Source of the DNA: Nemertoderma westbladi
Taxonomy: Eukaryota; Xenacoelomorpha; Nemertodermatida; Nemertodermatidae
DNA: 64,000 bases
NCBI GenBank assembly: GCA_032718475.1
Contig: JAUCBJ010005441.1
Location: forward strand, 34,251 to 98,250
Reading direction: 5' to 3'
The stretch's first letter is position 1; each line of letters starts with the position of its first letter. Of the stretch, positions 32,401 to 41,597 are shown piece after piece. The notes under the pieces were generated by a model that saw only the letters and a program-made list of their open reading frames with translations, was not told the origin of the DNA and made no database searches. The translations under genes and the position numbers were made by a program.

Positions 32401-33359
32401 TTGATACACCGGAATTACACATACCTACCGGAGATGTCGCCCGATCCATAAAGAAAGATGACGGCTTTTACGCTGAACGAACCATAATGGGATGGACCCT
32501 CTGCGGCATCAAGGAAGAAACTACTGACACCTATACATATCTTCCTAAATGTCAGAATAAAGAAAATGTAACATCCGTGGGATATTGCTCAGCTACAGAC
32601 CTCGATGAGGATTTATTTCTCGAAACCGAGAGAACCCAGCGGGAGATGACCGGATGCTTTAATGTGGAGACCCGAGAGTTTGCCGAGAAGGACGAGAATC
32701 CGTCCGAGGAAGATCAATATTGTACCAACATTTTTGATCAGGCCACGTTCAAAGACGGACATTGGCGCGTGCCCATGATTTGGTGGCTAATAAGATTGTT
32801 GATGATAATAATGACGTTGATAACATTGACACCATTAACGGGAGAGCACGGACTAATCTGCCGTAATACCCGGATGGCGAACGCCTCAGTTGAGTCCCTC
32901 ACTCCTAACCACCTACTGGGGAGACCCAAAACCCACGTTCTCCCAGAGACCATGTTCCCGGATCCCAGCGAGATCGCGAAACATACAAACTGGAAAAAGG
33001 CCCAAGCGTTGGCAGCGCATTGGTGGAGAATTTGGGCCCGGGAGTACCTCATAACCCTCCGGACCAGGAGGAAATGGAACAACACCTACCGGAACGTCGC
33101 AGTTGGCGACATGGTACTAGTTAGAGAAGATCTCAAAGACCGCGTCCACTGGCCTGTGGCGCGGGTCGTGACCATACACCCAAGCAAAGACGGACTTGCG
33201 AGGACTGTGAAGATACGAACGAAATCGGGCCACTACCAACGCCCCATCCAGAAGCTGTGCCTTCTTGAAGGCAATGATAGCGGTGACTCTACGAGAGGTG
33301 ATAAAATCCCTATTCAAGATCCTGCTGCGGACATTGGTGACAATTATAAATGTGTTTAA
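29442..33359 (+). CDS. gag-pol: Gag-protease polyprotein of the inner BEL/Pao element, internally deleted
   Basis: The 1305-codon frame has a long charged coiled coil (about residues 190-310, repeated EAEQ/ERQAEQ units). A DUF1759-type gag domain follows from about residue 469 (MEIRTFEGDPVDYLRFKKRF). CCHC knuckles (CFRCLGTGHYVREC) lie at about 725-790, and a DUF1758-type aspartic protease (TLAFLDNGSDGTIIDRDFLE) at about 870-1000. After the pre-reverse-transcriptase segment (FKDGHWRVP) the frame jumps near 32780-32880 to the very end of pol: SLTPNHLLGRP, then the DUF5641 domain (about 1185-1275, AVGDMVLVREDL). The reverse transcriptase, RNase H and integrase catalytic core, roughly 4-4.5 kb by comparison with the outer element, are gone without shifting the frame. 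The product could still assemble particles and cut itself, but reverse transcription and integration must come in trans. Confidence 0.9.
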   Translation: MTTNNVSDTDEMDHHTDSEADEVPNVKNMTRRLGALKGGVTRAYQRMEKQLKGVKTPLNEVQTQLQSIRNILQRYERMIQVYQELVPPTDQENYPKLEEHVVHLDGFRKQHRRTLSLVRGYEEQYYMRADAESVRSSIIRTAVHRKRTGSARNQHSSARSEISGSARSSQGAPPLRDQLRERKALALKARMEDEYIQLQAEQDVLAAETQKREAEQAAERQAEQREQEAEQHRREAEWQAEQRKQEAEQHRREAERQAEQRKQEAEQRGREAEREIEQRKWEAEMRKQHAEAQAILIHKKNADIAKLAEYEAALIERDIQLYEDWERDIDQEYEPIPVPELEKSFTPTAAKPPKPEILPTKQSTLSAQAPVFHPPPATLKNEEPYFPSNTTTASVPKYEPERDSERDATPRSNNPFTSTPQTRSRVIIKTPPIIDPSSMGVSANNYNPPSHSSSDDVSIIRALENRLAMPKMEIRTFEGDPVDYLRFKKRFFAQIGSTDIADAQKLVYLSQYLGDKPRRIVACFEGGSHEAYYDAWKTLDKRYENTRTIINKTLERLIQDAGSLGDPQNIQEFSDSMKDAYYTLKPLNKEDQVNNILNLRQIAKKFPGWLQSKWAYKCVDLRRRHPDRDPSFLEMSAFLDDISEAMNDSMFSKQSLAKLDGIESNSRSKITPPKPRFRPPPVSTMAITMAEDSDDEDYEEPTSAKEWACYLASWAPKREGITNPLLCLFCGEKHKVEFCRKFQFAELVPRFEAIMKHRGCFRCLGTGHYVRECDQRSCCTVCNDQRHHTLLHIPANFDFTTLPFRIEARRRGETNHVFKGTRTTQWRETNPFKISTDTPQVTNISATSNLINRRYMVFAKVIPVRIQGVGKSLTTLAFLDNGSDGTIIDRDFLEQLGLEYEPCKRPIQTITDNREVESGEVQLQMEGVMKGYETVKLTIKNALVHTDLRVRFRQSAEYAPLIQLDRDDVDLRCPQLDVNRITLLIGLDTPELHIPTGDVARSIKKDDGFYAERTIMGWTLCGIKEETTDTYTYLPKCQNKENVTSVGYCSATDLDEDLFLETERTQREMTGCFNVETREFAEKDENPSEEDQYCTNIFDQATFKDGHWRVPMIWWLIRLLMIIMTLITLTPLTGEHGLICRNTRMANASVESLTPNHLLGRPKTHVLPETMFPDPSEIAKHTNWKKAQALAAHWWRIWAREYLITLRTRRKWNNTYRNVAVGDMVLVREDLKDRVHWPVARVVTIHPSKDGLARTVKIRTKSGHYQRPIQKLCLLEGNDSGDSTRGDKIPIQDPAADIGDNYKCV

Positions 33360-34612
33360 ACCCTTCTCATCATGTTGACAAACTCTTTTAAAACTGTGAT
33401 TTACTGACAATGAGTTATGGACCCCCTTAAACCAACTGTAACCACGCAATGGTATTTGTGTTTCCTCGTGTGTTATGTGGAGTCCAGCTTCACCCTGCAG
33501 ATGTTTCGACTGACGCAGGGTCGTTTATGTATTGTTTACCCTGATTTTGGTCATCGGGACCAACGGTATTGGATTATTGGAAATGGAAAAGATTTGAAGT
33601 GGAATTCATTGTATTCATCGCAGTATGTTATGTTGTCCGTTGCGTGCGCAGTTCGGGGCGTAGGCGGTGTAACGAGTCCAGCTGTAGATCCCGGATTGCC
33701 GCGCAACACCCCCTCTATCCCGTTATTCTGGTGGGTCCATGGTGCATCCACATGACTTCGACGATAGAGGGTTTTATGTTTCTCAGTCGCGTTATTCTGG
33801 TGGGACCGTTACGTGGATTTTGGGGCGTAGGCGGTGTAACGAGTCCAGCTGTAGATCCCAGAATGTTGCGTAACCCCATCCCACATGACTTCGTCGACTG
33901 AGCTTTATGTTGTTGGGAGTGTTATTCTGGTGGGTCCCTGGTGCATCCACGTGACTTCACTCCTAGCGTCGTCATTGTCCGTTACGTGCGCAGTTTGGGG
34001 CGTAGGCGGTGTAACGAGTCCAGCTGTAGATCCCAGATTGCCCCGTAACACCCCTTCCACGACAAAGATTAGCCAAAGAAAATGATTGAATATAGTTGGA
34101 AACGATGAAAAGGATCAGACAACTCTACTATAAACCTGAATGATGACGCGTATACTGATGAAAATGTAATGATGCGCACCCTGGTGCTGCGCTTATAACA
34201 ATGATGATAGCCGGGGGGCTATAAACCCAATGATGATGTGGAAATAAATAAATGTGAAATAAATGGTGGAAATAAATGTGATGAAATATACGTGGAAATA
34301 AATGAAATAAGATGAAATAATAATGAAATGAAAAAAGACAAAAAAAAAAAAAAGGTATAAAAAAGGTCAAAGAAAAGAATTAGAAAAAAAAGAAAAGGAC
34401 AAAAAAGTCATAAAAAACTGGTTGGATATTATGTATAGCTATAGTAACTGTAAATGCTGAATGTATTAGCAATAAGATGATAGATGCCTATATAGCAATG
34501 TTATTAATAAACTGAATTAAATAAAAACTGAATTATTCTGCTATCGCTATAGTTTCAGACTTTCTGGACTTATAATTAACTGATCTAATTTGTAACGGAT
34601 ATAATCGTAAAT
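33360..34612. repeat. Intercistronic region of the inner element with three tandem repeats
   Basis: A 41-bp core starting GGGGCGTAGGCGGTGTAACG recurs at 33656, 33824 and 33998, embedded in units of about 170 bp that also share GTTATTCTGGTGGGTCC. It is followed by an A-rich stretch (34240-34420) with several AATAAA words and long purine runs, then a short AT-rich leader to the next ATG. The poly(A)-signal-like words and repeats could end the first transcript or drive the second ORF; that is inference. Confidence 0.7.
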
Positions 34613-37228
34613 ATGGACCCAAATCGCCAAATTATCGGGGAATTACGTAACACGATAGATTTACTGGAATATTCGCAACCCGGATCCCCTGACTTTGATA
34701 CAAATTGGAGCACCCTGCTAAATGAGAACGTGCGAGTCATTAAATTCACCGGGCGAGAGGGACCGGATTCTAAGAATCTACGAGCCCTCCGGTTAGCCGA
34801 TGCTAGTACGAGACTGAAAAGAACTCGGAACGCAAAGGCAACCGGAGGGGACGATTCGTCGTTTTGGGAAACGTTCCGGCAGAGCGTCTACAGATCCCGA
34901 TGTTTGATCTACGACAACGAGGGAAACGCGACGCCCACCTCGAAAGCGATTACATTGGCGAGATGTCAAAGTTTCGTCGACGACAAGAGTACGTACCTCG
35001 CCCACTGGGGAAACCTGTCGGAGTGTACGGCGACGCTTCGAGAGGAACGCGTATCGATTATCCAAAACTGAGACGACTACCAAGAAAAGTACGGGGCGAA
35101 AGAATACGGTCGATCCTTAGTCGTCATCCTCGGAACCCTGGACGGTTTGGTACTGGTGTGCCGAATATTCCCGACACCCAGACAGGAAGTGCAGGCAGCC
35201 GGAGCGATCTGGTTGCTGCCTCCGGAAATCCAAAAGATCCTCTTCGACTTCGACGTCATTAAAATCGGGTCGGATATCAAGGCGGACGTCCGGAACGACT
35301 ACGCGAACGCCCCTGCAGGAAGAAACCGACGAGACGACCTCAACGCCCTTAGCCATTGCATCGACACTCAAACGCTACTAGCCTGGTTACGATTCGCCGA
35401 GTTCATGCGAGGATTCCAAGAGGTGAGACCGACGAAATCCGGGATCGGCTACCTCGCTGTGCTCAACGGCGGTATCGACTTCAAACCCCAGAAATTCCGG
35501 GACTATAATAAAATATACGGTGGATACCCGGGATTGGAAATAAAGAGCGAGCGAGAGGGTCGATGGAAGGACGTTGATCGGAAGTGGACGATACACCAAA
35601 GGTGGGAGAATCCTGATCGACGGAACTACATTTACGTCGTTATGGAGTGCTACACCGTCGCTAAGTTTATCTGTAAAACTCTCGATAACCTTATTACGGC
35701 GGTCCCCCTTTCCTTCGTCGACTACGACTGGAATGAGGTTATAAACCACGCGTTTAAAGCGGTCGAGAACATTACACCGGGAGAATCGAAAACGCCCGCC
35801 GTTATCGATTCCTGGGACGAGAGCGGACCTTACAACATCCCTACGATTACCGAACTTCTCGGTGCGGAGGAGCCTCTGATCTCCTCGGAAGGGGAAGAGA
35901 TATGGCTAAACGAGGGTGTTCTACTCTCCACCCCGAAGCGACAACTCGAGCCGGAGGCCGCGTATGGACCGGCCGCCAAATGGGTTGCCTCGGCCGAACC
36001 GATGAAGAGAGCAGGCGTTTACACCCCACGCGGCTCCGGTAGCCCCGCGAGGGAGGTAGCCACTACAGCTGCATTGAGCGACTTCGGCGACATATGCCAA
36101 CGGTTATCCCCGGGTGTCCATTTCCGGTATCCTTTCCCGGGTGGCGAAGATTGGTCGTCGGAGATCCCGAGTACCAGCCACCAACGGACCCGCTCAGCGA
36201 TACTGGTCGAGGAGGGACCCAGCGATGCGCCGACCCCCGACGATCTCCTCGGTATCCCTCCGTCTAAAACCCCGGCACCTCTTCGCCGACCAGCGGTGGC
36301 TACTACACCCGCCATTCCTCAGGACCCTATGCGACTAACCCGTTGGTACGCCGAGCAAACTGAATGGATCCACCGCCAGAAACGGTCATCCGAGTTGAGA
36401 CCAGCAGGACACAAAGAAGGTTATCGGAGCGAGAACCTACTACGCAAAAGCCTAGCATTCCGCGGGCTACCGACCACCGAGAATATTCCGAAGAGCGACC
36501 GACGACTCGAATACTACGTCGGCGTCCCGATTCCGATATTTCCTGGTCGTGAGATGCAGTTGGAGGTATGCGGCGACTGTGGTTCGGAGCAGTGCCCACG
36601 CGGCAGAAGGAATCGGGTTACCGATTCATGCCTCCAGCTCCTCGGGATACTCTATTGCCCATACTGCGCGACATCGGGCCACGACGTTTCCGTCTGTCCG
36701 ATCCTTTATAACCTCTGCACCACGTGCGGTTTCCGTGGACATTCCTCTAGCCCCCGCTGCTATATCAAATGTCCAACCAAAGACGTTACCGCTATGGGCA
36801 ATATGGTCATGTTTGAGACATACGCAAACAGCCACTTAAAGACCAAGGTTCGGAGAAACGCTCGGAATATCGCGCAGGAGATGGCGTGCGGATATTTCTC
36901 CTTCCCGGAATGCCTCCACACGTCGGCCACGCTACCTTTCCATTACGTGGATCTGCTACTGAGCGCCGGATTATTCGGTCCATTTGAAGTCATTAGACGA
37001 TTATACTCGTATAAAGAGGAGTTCGGTGACGGAGAATGGTTCCTAGAGGCACGCAAATCTGAGTTGGAGAGACGAACCGACATGATCCCGATGCCTTCGA
37101 AAGGAAGAGCCGCCAGGAGACAAGCCGAAGCGTTACTCACGATGGATGTTGACGCTCCTCTACCAGCCATAGCGATCGATGAGAGTCGACGGGCGAAGAG
37201 ACGAAAGGCGTATCAGAGAAAGAAATAG
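34613..37228 (+). CDS. Second ORF of the inner element: DEDD exonuclease-like domain plus zinc knuckles (one in-frame TGA)
   Basis: One frame runs from ATG 34613 to TAG 37228 (871 codons) except for a single TGA at 35069-35071 (codon 153). It contains IYDNEG (Asp101, Glu103), VIKIGSDIKADV (Asp225), CIDTQTLLAW (Asp251) and YVVMECYTVAKFICKTL (Glu345). Taken together these match the order of exonuclease motifs I, II and III of DEDD 3'-5' exonucleases of the WRN/EXD2 type, with Glu in place of the final Asp. Zinc knuckles follow near residues 650-720 (CPYCATSGHDVSVC, CTTCGFRGHSSSPRC). The C-terminus is basic. It is homologous over this core to the ORF at 41598-45320. It sits where env lies in other retroelements but has no signal peptide or membrane segment. 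Exonuclease activity is a prediction from motifs only. Confidence 0.7.
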
Positions 37229-37393
37229 TGGATCGGGATATTCCAGGAACATTTATCGAACATTTATTTTTATACAAACTCTAGGCCAAATTAATTAAAA
37301 ACTATGCAATATTAAATTTGGGTTTTTTATATTGGGAATGACCTACGCAAACTCAATCGACCGACAGACTTCACGAAGGTCATTGGGGGGGAC
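37229..37393 (+). other. 3' non-coding region and polypurine tract of the inner element
   Basis: Short AT-rich segment ending in AAGGTCATTGGGGGGGAC immediately before the 3' LTR. The G run is the likely plus-strand primer. Confidence 0.7.
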
Positions 37394-39005
37394 TGTTCGC
37401 GGTATTTCAACTTTCCATAACGCGAGTTGAATATTTTTGTATTTATTTAAAATTGATTATTCCGATATTACTACTGGGTGCGGGACCATGGGTTTTGGGC
37501 ACATTCAAGAAACTGGGGGCGATTTATGGGCGAACTTTGGGGCAACTTACAGGGTACGGGAATAATTTCATAGTTATAAGGGCCAGGGGGGGATGGAAAA
37601 TGCAAGCAGTATTCAGGTTAGCCTGAGTACTATTAGGCCCTGGCCAACTTCCTGCTGCCTGTAGGGGTGGATTTGGTAATGCGCCAGGCCTAAAGGACAA
37701 GGACTGCCCTTAGCAGTCCCTGGCCAACAGCAGCCATTACGAGACTGAAAAGAACTCGGACCGCTGACTGCTTGTGTCAGGGATTTGCGACGGGCACCGA
37801 CGGCCCCTTAGTAGCCAAGCCGTTCTGGTTCTCGATGATCGTTCCCTTCGGGGTTCGTGAGGGGTGGAGCGGACACGCGAACGGGTGGCCAACTAACGAC
37901 TGCCCCCTGACCTAAGCCGTACTGGTTCTCGATGACCGATCCCTTCGGGGTTCGTGAGGGGTGGGACGGACATGCGAAAGGGCTGGCCACAGGACGGGTT
38001 TGACGAGAACTGCCCTTAGCGGTCTCTGGTCAACGGCAGCTACTACGAGACTGAAAAGAACTTGGAACGCTGACTGCTTGTACTGGGATTTGCGACGGGA
38101 ACCGACGACAGACCCCTTAGCCAAGCCGTACTGGTTCTCGATGATCGTTCCCTTCGGGGTTCGTGAGGGGTGGAACGGACACGCGATGGGGTCGAAAGAC
38201 AAAGGACTAGACTCGACTAGACTCTACTGGCCTACCGACTGTTCGGAGCAGTTTCTCGGCTGCCGAAGCGACTACGAGCCTGAAACGGACTCGGAAAGCC
38301 TAGGTGGTTGGGTTTCTGTGATGAACCGACGGACCCCTAGCCAAGCCGTTCTGGTTCTCGATGATCGAACCCTTCGGGGTTCGTGAGGGGTGGAACGGAC
38401 ACGCGAACGGGTCCACCGACACGACAGACTCCTAGCCAAGCCGTACTGGTTCTCGATGACCGAACCCTTCGGGGTTCGAGAGGGGTGGTACGGATACGCG
38501 ACAGAGTCTACCGACTGGACCGACCCTTAGCCAAGCCGTGCTGGTTCTCGATGATCGTTCCCTTCGGGGTTCGTGAGGGGTGGAACGGACACGCGACAGG
38601 GTCAACCGACACCGACACTACGGCACTAAGACTGGGACCGAGGGAAAATCTGGGGAACATTAGGTAGGCTAAAATTCTGAGCAAACAGTGGGTTATTAAA
38701 TAATATACTGTAGGGATTTATATTATCGTGTATAATTATTGTGAATATTTGGTGTATATTGATTTGGGGAAGCCCAAAATTATTCTTAATCAAGTTTCAA
38801 TGATGTTGAACGGGTTTCAACTATAGGAAGTTACATTAAAGAGTATATCCAACTAATGCAGCTTTTTATCAACCGCAAACTTGCATCTCAGAAAATATTC
38901 CCTCCCCACAATCAATATCCGGTGACTGGCCGGGGCTCGGTGGTCTGTTAAGTCACGTCTCCAGCATCGGCGTTTTTCCCCCCTGGTGTAGGGATAACGG
39001 CAACA
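37394..39005 (+). repeat. Inner element 3' LTR
   Basis: 1612 bp, same length as the 5' LTR at an offset of 10,003 bp. Visible differences include CGTGTTG/CGAGTTG, GTGAAGCGG/GTGGAGCGG, GCGGTCC/GCAGTCC, GGACTGCT/GGACCGCT, AACTCGG/AACTTGG and GGTCGACC/GGTCAACC. It is followed by AAGCG. Confidence 0.93.
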
Positions 39006-39010
39006 AAGCG

Positions 39011-40803
39011 AATATATTGCAGTATTGGTCCCTTATAACCGGTGAGGCAGAAAACAGTCTACGAGCAGACAAACTTCGATAAAACAAAATCCCGCGCAGC
39101 GAATCCTAAAATCAGGCTGACTCACTGACGGACTAAGGGGCTCGTATACTTTGCCGCGGTGTGATTTATATGGTTGGGCGAAAGAGACGCTAGCTAGATG
39201 CAGAGATTTGGAGATGTCTAACTAGCGGGCAAAGTGCAGTACGGACAAAAGTTAATTTTATATATTTTGAGGTGTAAATAATTTCTAACTCGCGTGTGTT
39301 AATTCTGAACAGTCAAAGCAGTTTTGCTCCTTCACATATATAATTACTGGGTATGGTGTACATTTTACGAATATTCTAATTTTGTAACTTGTAGGTCCAA
39401 TACTCACGAATGATAAGGTTCCTTCCCCTCTTGCGTATTTCCAGGACTCAAATTCAGGCATAAAGTTAATGCTACGCCCAGAATTCGGCAATTTTAATTT
39501 ACCAGGTCCCTAATACTAAGAAGAAATGTGTTAGTTTACTACAGTAGGCGTACGGTTACAAATAGCTATCCTGGCTCTTATCTAGAATTTTAGTCACCTA
39601 GGTAGGCTGGGTAACTTCCTATCAGGATGTTGGCGGGGACACGGTAGATGTTAGTATATCCCTAATAGCCTCAATTTATTTGCGCCTAGTCGTAAACTGC
39701 CCTACCGCCTGAACGGTACAATCCTAATTCAGGTGAAACACAGCAACCCTCCTAGCCTACAAGTTCTAATGCAATGGACACCGTTGCACTACAAATAGTC
39801 GCAAACGCACCTGTACTTAGCAAGAGTTAGGCGTACAGTTTGCTGCACCCTACCAATGTGTATGCCTTGTACTGGTGTGCCTACGTCCCATCTGCGTACT
39901 AGTATCTCTGCCTGAGCTCTCTCTCCTCTCCTCCCGTAGGAATATGAAGGCCTACTGCGGTTTTTCCTGAATTAAAACAGTACAGTCCCTAGGATGTAAT
40001 TTTAGGCGTACAGCGTGTCACTACCTCTACCTTTGATCTTTGGTCTTACGCTTAGGTAGCAAGGCATCGAACGCTGTCTAACCTTTCAGGCGATGGGCGA
40101 ATAACTAAGATGGTATTGCGGGTTGTCTCCTGTCTACATTCCCTTGATGTTCCCGTTCATTGCTGCGGCCCGAAGTCTAGCCGGCCATCCTGTCCCTTAG
40201 TTGAGTTCACCGTGGTGAAGCATGATAAAACAGATAGAAAAAGGGCAGATGTGACAAGTATTTCTAACTTTTATTACAAAATCAAACAATAACTATTATA
40301 CAATAAACAGAGATAGAAACTGAAGTGATAGAGTGTGATAGATAGAATATATAACTAATGAACGAAATCGCACCTTTTATACCAAATTTGTGCCGCAATC
40401 AATCGAGAAAATTCTCGATTGTTCTATAGGTTCTAACAGGTTTTTAAAGATAGCTATTGGTCCAGCTAATATATAACTTGCACGACATTGGTTACAATCT
40501 AATAACTACAGTCTCATTGGTTAATCTAGGTACAGACAAATGCAATTTAATTTGTAGCGGTCAATTTAAATGAGTTGAAATTCTGCACAAAAAATTATTC
40601 GCACTTACTAGGATTCGAACTCAATACCTACTACATATATAATTTCCAACGCTCTACCGACTGAGCTACTGAACCACTTGACTAAACATCGTACAATAGA
40701 TATAACAAATACAAATGAGGACTCAAAGTAATCTTTTAGCAAAGTTAATTCGAATAAAATAAAATTTTGAAAATCCACGGCATTTAGGGAATATAATTCT
40801 ATA
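39011..40803 (-). repeat. Outer element 3' LTR, main part
   Basis: Continues the LTR cut at 27390 and matches 55641-57425. It ends at TTCTATA, after which the internal sequence begins. Small frames that recur in both LTR copies (for example 68 codons at 39285-39491) have no features of a gene. Confidence 0.92.
40607..40680 (-). tRNA. tRNA-like sequence inside the outer element's LTR
   Basis: On the minus strand TAGCTCAGTCGGTAGAGC is a perfect box A and D-arm sequence, and GAGTTCGAATCC a perfect box B, at tRNA-like spacing. The acceptor and anticodon stems do not pair convincingly, so a working tRNA is unlikely. It could be an RNA polymerase III promoter captured in the LTR. The matching position in the other LTR (about 57225-57305) has lost eight bases, including part of box A. 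Confidence 0.5.
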
Positions 40804-41597
40804 CCGCTCCATGAAAACAGGATATTATCGTGCATAAAATATACGGTTTTCACCAATAATCAATCAAACTATAGAATACTTAGGGCGTACTTACATATTT
40901 ACAAATTAAATTTCAAACAATACTTCCTTTCTACATAATGATTCGATACAAAATAATTACAAATTCAAACTTTACATATTTAAGGCTTTACTAAGTAAAT
41001 TCAATATAAATCTAAATTAAATTCACCAATATAAATCTATTGCATCTCAATATTGCATAAATTCAAACAATTACAAATACAAATAAATGAAATCATAAGA
41101 AAGGCTCGCGAGTCTTCCATCTACTATTGCATCTCAAATATTGCATAAATTCAAATAATTACAAATACTTTCGTGCCTAAATGTAGATTGCATAAGTTCG
41201 GAATAATTACAAATATGAGTCTTTCTAAGCACAAAACTTTCTAACTATAAAACTTTCTAAATACAAAATATAACACCTTACAAATGAAACTATAAGAAAG
41301 GCCCACGAGTCTTCCATCTACTCTTACTTTCTATTTCACTGTAAATACAAATACTGCTTATAAGATATAAATTGCATAGTATTCGGAACAATATAAATTG
41401 CATAAGTTCGGAATAATCACAAATATAAAATATAAATCTTGCAAAATATAAATTCTTACTAAATATAAATCTTACTAAATATGAGTTCTTCCAGAATACA
41501 AAACTTACTAATTAAATATAAAACATATAACTCAAATAAATCACAAATTCACAAGAAAGGCTCACGAGTCTTCCGTCCACCCTTGCCCTCCCTTTTA
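40804..41597 (-). other. 3' non-coding region of the outer element
   Basis: Very AT-rich. The phrase TTGCATAAATTCAAACAATT and variants recurs several times. Three copies of the GGCTCGCGAGTCTTCC-type motif occur at 41103, 41299 and 41559. No coding sequence is seen. The segment next to the LTR (ATGGAGCGG in element sense) is a weak candidate polypurine tract. Confidence 0.6.

Larger units (their letters stand above)
27391..39005 (+). mobile_element. Inner BEL/Pao LTR retrotransposon (plus strand), 11,615 bp
   Basis: Two 1612-bp LTRs (TGTTCGCGG...GGCAACA) differ at about six positions. They are bounded by the 5-bp target duplication AAGCG (27386-27390 and 39006-39010). The right flank resumes the outer element's LTR exactly where it was cut, proving insertion after the outer element. 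Internal genes are a 63-codon leader ORF, a 1305-codon gag-protease frame lacking reverse transcriptase, RNase H and integrase core, and a second ORF of about 870 codons broken by one TGA. A G-rich tract (CATTGGGGGGGAC) sits just before the 3' LTR, where a polypurine tract belongs. The element must be non-autonomous for transposition. Confidence 0.93.

Noticed and set aside
39285-40292. Small frames present in both outer LTR copies (also at 55915 and 56740)
   Set aside because: They are kept only because the LTRs are duplicates; no start context, domain or codon pattern supports them.
40607-40680. A functional tRNA gene
   Set aside because: Boxes A and B are good but acceptor and anticodon stems do not pair; annotated as tRNA-like only.
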